NCBI GenBank assembly: GCA_028711485.1
Contig: JAQTSF010000054.1
Coordinates: 1-5,246 of the forward strand
Direction of reading: 5' to 3'
Length of the DNA: 5,246 nucleotides
From: Candidatus Iainarchaeum sp.
GTDB taxonomy: Archaea > Micrarchaeota > Micrarchaeia > Anstonellales > Bilamarchaeaceae
Shown here: in pieces, positions 1-5,246 of the stretch
Layout of the letters: each line of letters opens with the position of its first letter
Position numbering within the stretch: position 1 is the stretch's first letter
The notes under the pieces: model-generated
Told to the model about the DNA's origin: nothing
The model's input: only the letters and a program-made list of their open reading frames with translations
The model's database searches: none
Translations under genes and position numbers: made by a program

Positions 1-2292
1 ATCTGCAAGAGATTTTGCTAATTCATAATCTGCCAATTCATAAGCATCTTTTGCCTGATATAGTTTTATCTGTGCTTGTGAAACATCCTTTCCTTCATTC
101 ATTGCTTTATTTATTGCATCTTCAGCAGCTTTTATTGCTTGTTCTGCCTGTGCTTTTGTAACTCCTTCTTCTGGTTCAGGTTCTTCTTCGGGTTCTTCTA
201 CTACTTCAGGTTCTTCTGGTTCAGGAAGAACTTCTGGTTCTTCTGTTTGTTCAGGACAGAGAATTAAATTATATAATATTAAAGTTCTTGAATTATAGGT
301 TCCTGTAGTTTCTGATTTAAAAGTGTAATGCCCATCCGAAGTAATATTAAATGAAACTATTCCGTTATTATCTGTGTATTTCTTGGTGTCTGATAAGGTT
401 ATTCCTAGATCATAAATTGGATTTTCTAAATAAGAGGCTTTTATTTGTATTTCTCCAGTTAAACAATTGAAAGAGTATTTTTCCAAGGTTGGAGTTTTTG
501 TTGATGGGGAATCTGAAGAGGGTGTTTTGGGAGTTGGAGATGTCATAATTCCTGCCCAAGGATACCAATCCTCTCCAAAGCCAATCCATTGATCTAAAGA
601 GGAATTAAAAGGTCTATCACTTCCTGAATCAGCCCATCCGTCTTCATCATCATCTTGTATGTCATAAACTTCCCAAGAGGGGGTTCCATCTGAAAGATAG
701 TATATATTTCCTATTCCTGAAAAATTGAATAAATTAGTTTCATTGCTGTTGTTAATCCAATAAACAGCGGTTATATTATTTTGAATAAGATAATTAAAAC
801 TAGAATTTTTATTTAACTCAAAACCAATAGGGTTGTGATATATAGTGTTATTAGAAAGATTATTATAATTCGAATTGTAGAGATAAAAACCAACCAAGGA
901 ATTATCATAGGCCCAGTTATCTATTAATATATTATTACTGCTTCCTAGATATAATATAAAACCACCAGGATTTTCACTTGCATTATTTCTGATAAAAGTA
1001 TTATCTAAACTATATAAGAGTAACATAAAGCCCCCGTAAGTATTATTGAATGCGATATTATCTATTAAAGTATTATTAGAACTATATTCTAAAAGAAATC
1101 CTGTTTCATTATTATTGAATGCGATATTATCTATTAAAGTATTATTAGAACTTTCCAATAACTTAAAACCATGTTGATTATTATATGAATTAATATTCCA
1201 AATTATTGAATAATTCGAAAGAAAGGTAAATTGTATGCCTGCAGCATTCAAAGAACCATTAACTGTAAAGTTACTCATATTAATATAATTTGATGATAAT
1301 GTAAAAACCGCATTATCAGGATTTAGAGCAGTAACGTTGGCTTTTCCCATATAACCATGAATATTGATTGATTTGTTTATTACTATATTTTCATCATAAT
1401 TTGCTGGACATACATATATTGTATCTCCGTGAGAAGCAGCATTAACTGCATCAGTAATATTGTCAAAATAATAGTCCCCATCTATGCATGCAGAAGAAGA
1501 ATTAACCACTAAGATATTAGGAATTGTATAATTAAAATAAAGATAAAAATTATCAAAATAACTTGTTAATTCACCTGAAAGAGGCGGCGTAACTTCTCCA
1601 GAATTAGGGATCAGATATTGATTAAATAACGAAATTTGGATGTCTTCAGAAAAATTCCAGGAATTAGAAGTACTTATTTCGTAATATCCTGATTCAGAAT
1701 AAAAACTACAGGATACATTTTCAGTTTTTGGGTTATAGCTAAGATTTAGGGTTCCGACCCCTTCTGAAACCTCAAGAACTGTTGGCTCACCTTCTGGAGG
1801 ATTAAGAATAATATAAAATTTTCCATTATATATTCCCATCATCTCTTCCAAAGAGTTATCCGAACCAACTTGGAGTAAAGCACATTTAAAAGAAATTCCA
1901 TCAATATTTCCATAATCTGAAATCACTAAACCAGACATAGTAAAATTATCTCCGAACAAAAAGGCACTTTTATTTGTTACATTTATCCATACGCTTGTAT
2001 TTATTCCTCTTGAACTATTCAAACTGAGGTTATTGGAAAAGTAAATGTTTGTATCTGCATCACTGTTTTCTAACGCAGTTCCATTAACTACTAATTGACC
2101 ATTAGAAAAATAATAATCCATAATGGTGTCTTCACCTGATGCATGAACTTCCCAATAAGTAGAATTTAATAAATTATCAGAAAAATCATCTGTAAAATAA
2201 CAACTAAATAGATTACAGGATAGATCAGAAGTTGCCCAAAAAACAGATAAAATTAAAATAAAAAACAAAAAGATATTTTTTGAAACATTCAT
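1..2292 (-). CDS. Secreted multi-domain surface protein with LamG-like domain and NosD-type beta-helix (3' end beyond window)
   Basis: The frame is open from ATG at 2292 to the left edge: 764 residues, C-terminus missing. Residues 1-22 look like a signal peptide (MNVSK, then hydrophobic NIFLFFILILSVFW). Residues ~32-253 begin with DDFSDNLLNSTYWEV and end with SYFDNFYLYF, the pattern of LamG/concanavalin-like beta-sandwiches. Residues ~265-525 form a right-handed beta-helix: a cap with ITDAVNAASHGDTIYV and NYDENIVINKSINIHGY, then coils marked by G-F at about 23-residue steps. Next come DDDEDGWAD (547-555) and EDWYPW (574-579), a Thr/Pro/Ser linker (585-604), a small beta-sandwich (~605-680, with TDNNGIVSFNITSDGHYTF), a Pro/Glu linker (681-709) and an Ala-rich helical segment. 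About 30 N-x-S/T sequons and eight cysteines fit an exported glycoprotein. Likely role: adhesion or cell-surface sugar binding; no catalytic residues are identifiable. The gene follows EF-2 by 49 bases. Secretion and the beta-helix are well supported; ligand and anchoring are unknown. Confidence 0.88.
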   Translation of the reverse strand, partial: MNVSKNIFLFFILILSVFWATSDLSCNLFSCYFTDDFSDNLLNSTYWEVHASGEDTIMDYYFSNGQLVVNGTALENSDADTNIYFSNNLSLNSSRGINTSVWINVTNKSAFLFGDNFTMSGLVISDYGNIDGISFKCALLQVGSDNSLEEMMGIYNGKFYIILNPPEGEPTVLEVSEGVGTLNLSYNPKTENVSCSFYSESGYYEISTSNSWNFSEDIQISLFNQYLIPNSGEVTPPLSGELTSYFDNFYLYFNYTIPNILVVNSSSACIDGDYYFDNITDAVNAASHGDTIYVCPANYDENIVINKSINIHGYMGKANVTALNPDNAVFTLSSNYINMSNFTVNGSLNAAGIQFTFLSNYSIIWNINSYNNQHGFKLLESSNNTLIDNIAFNNNETGFLLEYSSNNTLIDNIAFNNTYGGFMLLLYSLDNTFIRNNASENPGGFILYLGSSNNILIDNWAYDNSLVGFYLYNSNYNNLSNNTIYHNPIGFELNKNSSFNYLIQNNITAVYWINNSNETNLFNFSGIGNIYYLSDGTPSWEVYDIQDDDEDGWADSGSDRPFNSSLDQWIGFGEDWYPWAGIMTSPTPKTPSSDSPSTKTPTLEKYSFNCLTGEIQIKASYLENPIYDLGITLSDTKKYTDNNGIVSFNITSDGHYTFKSETTGTYNSRTLILYNLILCPEQTEEPEVLPEPEEPEVVEEPEEEPEPEEGVTKAQAEQAIKAAEDAINKAMNEGKDVSQAQIKLYQAKDAYELADYELAKSLAD
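166..252 (-). repeat. Low-complexity Pro/Glu linker of the surface protein
   Basis: Residues 681-709 consist almost only of Glu and Pro with a few Val, in units such as EPE and PEPEE. The DNA is correspondingly repetitive (GAACCAGAAG-like units). Such acidic Pro-rich stretches are extended spacers, here separating the small beta-sandwich from the Ala-rich helical segment. It may hold the folded domains away from the cell surface; that is inference. Confidence 0.8.
757..1239 (-). repeat. Beta-helix coil repeats, ~23-residue (69-bp) period
   Basis: Within the surface protein, a Gly-aromatic/aliphatic pair recurs at residues 352 (GI), 375, 398, 421, 444, 468 and 490 (all GF). The steps are 23, 23, 23, 23, 24 and 22 residues. 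Between the pairs, each coil carries a short hydrophobic strand, an S-x-N-N turn and a second strand such as TLIDNIAFNN. Stacked Asn at turns and this period are typical of parallel beta-helix (PbH1/NosD) proteins. The coil boundaries given here are approximate; the periodicity was counted directly. Confidence 0.85.
1041..1152 (-). repeat. Perfect 43-bp direct repeat, two copies 69 bp apart
   Basis: Bases 1041-1083 and 1110-1152 are identical over 43 bp, with 26 bp between them. Both encode SNNTLIDNIAFNN in equivalent positions of consecutive beta-helix coils. The 69-bp offset equals exactly 23 codons, so the duplication keeps the reading frame and adds one coil. Identity at the DNA level, including third positions, points to recent duplication or gene conversion rather than old divergence, since other coils in the same helix share only the motif. 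Confidence 0.92.
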
Positions 2293-2341
2293 AGAAATAA
2301 CCTAAATAATATAAAAGGAAAATATATATATATATATCTTA
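2293..2341 (-). promoter_or_regulatory. Intergenic region: AT tract, candidate TATA box and T-rich termination signal
   Basis: This is the 49-base gap between EF-2 and the surface-protein gene. Read on the minus strand it has a perfect (AT)8 tract (2322-2337), a T-rich run TTTTCCTTTTAT (2311-2322), a TATA-like TTTTATAT (2309-2316) and a weak AGG (2301-2303) placed 8 bases before the ATG. The alternating tract lies about 37 bases before the ATG, where an archaeal TATA box would give a leader of about 10 bases. The TTTTATAT copy is slightly too close for a leaderless start. The T-runs could also end the EF-2 transcript. Motifs this AT-rich arise easily by chance in such a genome. Confidence 0.45.
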
Positions 2342-4540
2342 TTAATCGAAGAACTCCTGAGGAGTTGGAACATCTGCTTTCAATCCCTTTCTCTCTCTTA
2401 TTGTTCTTACGATTTTTGGAACCAATTCTTTAGGAACAGGATGATAACCTGCATATTCCTGGTACCATATTGCCCTTCCCTGAGTTGCTCCTCTCAAAGC
2501 ATTGGAAAATCCAAACATTTCTGAAACCGGAAGAATGGTGTTTATTGTTGCTGTTTCTCCTTCCTGCTCCATATTCTGAAGCTGTCCTCTTCTTCCATTA
2601 GTCATATTTAGAACATCTCCTGCATATTCCTGAGGAGTTTGTATTAACACTTTCTGCCTTGGTTCAAGAAGAGAATCCCCTGCAAGAAGCAAAGCTGCTG
2701 AAAGCGGTCTTTTTATTGTGGGAAGCATCTGTGCTGGACCTCTATGTATATTATCTTCATGCAAAGTTGCATCAAGCAAAGTTACTTTTATTCCGCTCAT
2801 TTTTTCTGCTGCAAGAGGACCTTTTCTCATAATATCCTCAAACCCTTGTAAGATTAATTCCTGAGCTTCATTCAAATATTGAATACCTTTTGTTCCATTA
2901 ACAAAAATACTTCTATGGAATATATCCCATATAGCTTTTGCTTCGTCTCTCTCCATTCCAAGCTCAACAAGTTTTTCAACAAGTTCTTTTCCTTTTGGTT
3001 TTCCTTCAGGAATGTCTCCGTTGTCTATTGCCTCAACTATCTTTTCATCCAAAGGTTCAACAGATATTTTTAATCTATTGTGTTTATTTGGAGATTTTCC
3101 TTCAACCGGACCTGCACTTCCTGTAATATTCTCTCTATATACAACTATTGGAGGAGAAGTTACTATATCCACTTTTTTCTCCTTGGAAATTTTATATTCT
3201 ATAATTTCAAGATGAAGTTCCCCCATTCCTGAAATAAGATGTTCTCCTGTTTCCTGATTAAGTTCAATTTTTATAGTAGGATCTTCTTTTGAAAGTCCTC
3301 TTAGAACCTCTATTAATTTTGCAAGGTCTTTGGATTGCTTTGCTTCTATTGATTTTGTAACAACCGGTTCTGAGTAATGTTTTATTTGTTCAAAGGGTTC
3401 AATTGGTTCTGAACTAAGGGTTTCTCCGATATACAAATCTTTTAAACCAACTATTGAACCAATGTTTCCTGCTGAAATTTTTTCTGCAGCTATTCTATCT
3501 GGACCCATATAAATTCCGACTTGCTGAACTCTTTCGTATTTCTTTTTTGAAGAAATATATATGTTGTCTCCTTTTTTCACTGATCCTGAAAATAATCTTA
3601 CTACTCCAACTTCACCTGCATGTTCATCATAAACTATTCCAAAACATACCCCTATTGCACTTTTGGATTTATCACAGGCAAGCATTGATTTTCCTTCTTC
3701 TGTAGTTAAATCCCCGTTTCTCCAAAGAATAGGAATTCTGTATTTCTGAGCTGTTTCCGGATTTGGAAGATGTTTAATAACCATTTCAAGAAGAACTGAA
3801 TCTACAGGTGATTTTTCAACAAGGACAGAATGCTCCTCCCTATCACATCTTTCATAAATTTCTTTGAAACTAATATTATATTTTTTCATAGAAGAGATAC
3901 TAACTGCCCATTTATGGAATGCGCTTCCAAATGCAATATTTCCTTTTTCAACTTCAATACTCCAATCCTCTTTTCCTTTGATTTCAGTGGGCATATTTGC
4001 ATTTATTATTTTGTTTACTCCGGTAATTACTTTTACTAATTTATCAGTCATTCCTTTCTGATCAAGTTTTAATTCATTTATTAGTCGGTCTACTTTGTTA
4101 ACGAAAACAATTGGTTTTGCCCTTTCTTTTAAAGCCTGTCTTAAAACAGTTTCTGTCTGAGGCATTATACCTTCCACTGCATCAATAACTACAACCACTC
4201 CGTCAACTGCTCTCATTGCACGTGTTACATGTCCTCCGAAATCTACGTGACCCGGAGTATCAATAAGGTTAATTAGATGATCTTTTCCATCATAATTAAA
4301 ACCAAGAGAAATGTTTGCTGCTTTAATTGTAATTCCTCTTGCCTGTTCCTGGGCATCATAGTCAAGAACTCTTTGAGAACCAGCCAATTCTTTTGAAATC
4401 AAACCTGCTCTTGCAACCAGAGAATCTGAAAGTGTTGTTTTTCCGTGATCAACATGAGCAACAATTGCGATATTTCTTACAAGTTCTAAATTATCCATCA
4501 ATTTTTGTACTTCTTCTACTACAATTTCTTTTCTCGCCAT
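2342..4540 (-). CDS. fusA: Translation elongation factor EF-2 (archaeal type)
   Basis: This is the 732-residue GTPase that moves tRNA and mRNA through the ribosome after peptide-bond formation; the length is normal for archaea, with no intein. The G domain shows the P-loop AHVDHGKT (28-35), switch I RGIT (68-71), DTPGH (94-98), NKVD (148-151) and a G5-like GSA (205-207). Domain II (VGVVRLFSGSVKKGD) spans about 295-375 and domain III carries SGMGELHLEI (437-446). Domain IV starts near PIVVYRE (464-470) and holds the tip loop LHEDNIHRGPAQ, in which His599 aligns with the diphthamide-modified histidine. Domain V contains EYAGDVLNMTNGRRGQ and EMFGFSNALRGATQGRA. The ATG at 4540 has a Shine-Dalgarno 5 bases upstream and gives the standard archaeal N-terminus. 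It follows uS7 by 42 bases, as in the str cluster. No key residue is missing. Confidence 0.98.
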   Translation of the reverse strand: MARKEIVVEEVQKLMDNLELVRNIAIVAHVDHGKTTLSDSLVARAGLISKELAGSQRVLDYDAQEQARGITIKAANISLGFNYDGKDHLINLIDTPGHVDFGGHVTRAMRAVDGVVVVIDAVEGIMPQTETVLRQALKERAKPIVFVNKVDRLINELKLDQKGMTDKLVKVITGVNKIINANMPTEIKGKEDWSIEVEKGNIAFGSAFHKWAVSISSMKKYNISFKEIYERCDREEHSVLVEKSPVDSVLLEMVIKHLPNPETAQKYRIPILWRNGDLTTEEGKSMLACDKSKSAIGVCFGIVYDEHAGEVGVVRLFSGSVKKGDNIYISSKKKYERVQQVGIYMGPDRIAAEKISAGNIGSIVGLKDLYIGETLSSEPIEPFEQIKHYSEPVVTKSIEAKQSKDLAKLIEVLRGLSKEDPTIKIELNQETGEHLISGMGELHLEIIEYKISKEKKVDIVTSPPIVVYRENITGSAGPVEGKSPNKHNRLKISVEPLDEKIVEAIDNGDIPEGKPKGKELVEKLVELGMERDEAKAIWDIFHRSIFVNGTKGIQYLNEAQELILQGFEDIMRKGPLAAEKMSGIKVTLLDATLHEDNIHRGPAQMLPTIKRPLSAALLLAGDSLLEPRQKVLIQTPQEYAGDVLNMTNGRRGQLQNMEQEGETATINTILPVSEMFGFSNALRGATQGRAIWYQEYAGYHPVPKELVPKIVRTIRERKGLKADVPTPQEFFD

Positions 4541-4545
4541 AGGTA

Positions 4546-4552
4546 CACCTTT
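4546..4552 (-). promoter_or_regulatory. Ribosome binding site of EF-2
   Basis: The minus strand reads AAAGGTG, complementary to the 16S rRNA 3' end (GGTG core), 5 bases before the ATG at 4540. It supports that start and translation from an internal position of a polycistronic mRNA, since uS7 ends only 42 bases upstream of the EF-2 start. Confidence 0.75.
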
Positions 4553-4582
4553 AAATAAAAGAATAAAGATTGAAAAGAAGAA

Positions 4583-5188
4583 TTATCTGGCACTTCTGGC
4601 CATTCTTTCTGATTCATCTCTTTTCTTTATTGCATAGGAGTTCTGTACATCTCCTTTTGCAGTATAAATTATTTCATCTGCAAGAGTAGTTTCTAGTGAC
4701 TTTGCCTTATTGAATGAGCCCATAAGAGCTGCAAGTGTTATGTTCCTTAAAGCCATATCCACTCTTCTTGTTGCAGAAACATCCACAGCTACTTGATATT
4801 TCACTCCTCCATAAGTTATTCTTGTTACATCTTCTCTTGGAGCAGAATTTTCAAGTGCATTTATAAGTACCTGTACTGGATTTTCTTTTGTTTTCTCATG
4901 AACAATGTCAAAAGCATTTTCTACAATCCGTATGAGCTTAAGTTTTTTTCCTTGCAAAGTTCCTTTTGTTCTTATGACTTTTCCAGAGGTTTTTTCACCT
5001 GTTCCGCCTCTCATTAATTTATTGATTAATCTTTCTACAATGTTTACTTTCATTTTACCCATTGAAGATTTTTTGCTTTTTCCGAATGAATGCGGAAGGG
5101 CTATAGGTGAAAAAGAGATTGCTTGTTTTAGACTAGCATCTCTTACTTCTATTGTGTCGAGTTCATATTTATCAAAAAGTTTTACCAT
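4583..5188 (-). CDS. rps7: Small-subunit ribosomal protein uS7 (archaeal Rps7)
   Basis: This 201-residue protein binds the 3' major domain of 16S rRNA, nucleates assembly of the 30S head and lines the E site. Family signatures are visible along the chain: VRDASL (15-20), MKVNIVERLINKLMR (46-60), ENAFDIVHEKTKENPVQVL (90-108), ALENSAPREDVTRITYGGV (111-129), QVAVDVSATRRVDMALRNI (132-150) and the C-terminal SYAIKKRDESERMARSAR. The 60-80 stretch (GGTGEKTSGK and following) has the basic loop seen in other archaeal uS7. The ATG at 5188 was chosen because the frame upstream overlaps the end of uS12 and encodes unrelated residues, and because GAGGT lies 6 bases upstream. It is transcribed with uS12 and EF-2. 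Nothing is missing. Confidence 0.97.
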   Translation of the reverse strand: MVKLFDKYELDTIEVRDASLKQAISFSPIALPHSFGKSKKSSMGKMKVNIVERLINKLMRGGTGEKTSGKVIRTKGTLQGKKLKLIRIVENAFDIVHEKTKENPVQVLINALENSAPREDVTRITYGGVKYQVAVDVSATRRVDMALRNITLAALMGSFNKAKSLETTLADEIIYTAKGDVQNSYAIKKRDESERMARSAR

Positions 5189-5192
5189 AAAA

Positions 5193-5246
5193 CTACCTCT
5201 TTGGTTTTTCTTTCTTTCCTCTTCTGAGCATTTGTATGTCGGCACC
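5193..5246 (-). CDS. rps12: C-terminal end of small-subunit ribosomal protein uS12 (5' part beyond window)
   Basis: Only the last 17 codons are inside the window: GADIQMLRRGKKEKPKR and a TAG stop at 5193-5195. The ending GKKEKPKR matches the conserved basic tail of archaeal uS12 (...GKKEKPxR), the decoding-centre protein of the 30S subunit. uS12 is also the expected upstream neighbour of uS7 in the str cluster. The stop lies 4 bases before the uS7 start. The fragment is short, so the call rests on tail sequence plus gene order together. Confidence 0.85.
   Translation of the reverse strand, partial: GADIQMLRRGKKEKPKR
5195..5199 (-). promoter_or_regulatory. Ribosome binding site of uS7, overlapping the uS12 stop
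   Basis: The minus strand reads GAGGT, spanning the last codons of uS12 and the first base of its TAG stop, 6 bases before ATG 5188. This placement fixes the uS7 start and suggests that ribosomes finishing uS12 can re-initiate on uS7 (translational coupling). Coupling itself is inferred. Confidence 0.7.

Noticed and set aside
1041..1152. Possible two-unit CRISPR array (43-bp repeat, 26-bp spacer)
   Set aside because: There are only two copies, they lie in frame inside a beta-helix coding region, and the offset equals the protein coil period. A protein repeat explains it fully.
2203..2292. Surface protein as a lipoprotein (Cys26 after L-S)
   Set aside because: The residues before Cys26 (T-S-D-L-S) do not make a proper lipobox; Asp23 is unfavourable, and the hydrophobic core ends at about residue 19.
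2322..2337. AT tract as a replication-origin unwinding element
   Set aside because: It is a single short tract between two co-directional genes, with no origin recognition box repeats or Orc1/Cdc6 gene in view.
4439..4463. Intein insertion in the EF-2 P-loop region
   Set aside because: The P-loop is intact, the flanking sequence is continuous and the total length (732) is normal.
2879..4542. Several 60-85 codon open frames on the plus strand opposite EF-2
   Set aside because: They lie wholly antisense to a strongly conserved gene, have low-complexity Phe/Leu/Ile-rich translations typical of reverse frames in AT-rich genes, and show no family motif.
4793..5017. Plus-strand open frame opposite uS7
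   Set aside because: It is antisense to conserved uS7 codons, and its translation is rich in Phe, Ser, Tyr and Cys with no recognisable domain.

Overview
This window is AT-rich archaeal DNA. The elongation factor is an archaeal/eukaryotic-type EF-2 (not bacterial EF-G) with an intact diphthamide loop. The adjacent ribosomal proteins uS7 and uS12 have archaeal-type sequences, and short Shine-Dalgarno motifs precede the translation-factor genes. The low GC, compact spacing and Asn-rich secreted protein would suit a small-genome (DPANN-like) archaeon, but the sequence alone does not fix the lineage.

All genes lie on the minus strand, so reading runs from the right edge to the left. At 5193-5246 is the last 17 codons of uS12, in a different frame from uS7. 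The uS7 gene (4583-5188) follows after 4 bases, with its ribosome binding site inside the end of the uS12 gene. EF-2 (2342-4540) follows after 42 bases. These three are the classic str cluster (rps12-rps7-fusA) and are almost certainly co-transcribed. They serve the ribosome: uS12 and uS7 sit at the decoding centre and in the 30S head, and EF-2 drives translocation there.

The next gene is not tuf (EF-1alpha), which follows fusA in many archaeal str clusters. It is a long secreted, multi-domain surface protein. It fills 1-2292 without a stop and runs off the left edge, with 764 residues visible. Its order is: signal peptide, a probable LamG/concanavalin-like beta-sandwich, a right-handed beta-helix of the NosD/pectin-lyase type with a 23-residue coil period, an acidic DxDxDG-like segment with an EDWYPW motif, a Thr/Pro/Ser linker, a small beta-sandwich, a Pro/Glu linker, and the start of an Ala-rich helical region. 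Two neighbouring beta-helix coils share a perfect 43-bp DNA repeat at a 69-bp offset, a sign of recent coil duplication. The 49-base gap before this gene holds a 16-base alternating AT tract and T-rich runs that could form its own promoter and the terminator of the str operon.

No tRNA, rRNA, CRISPR array, insertion sequence or gene-free stretch over 300 bases was seen. The translation genes are ordinary. The surface protein is the unusual part of the window.
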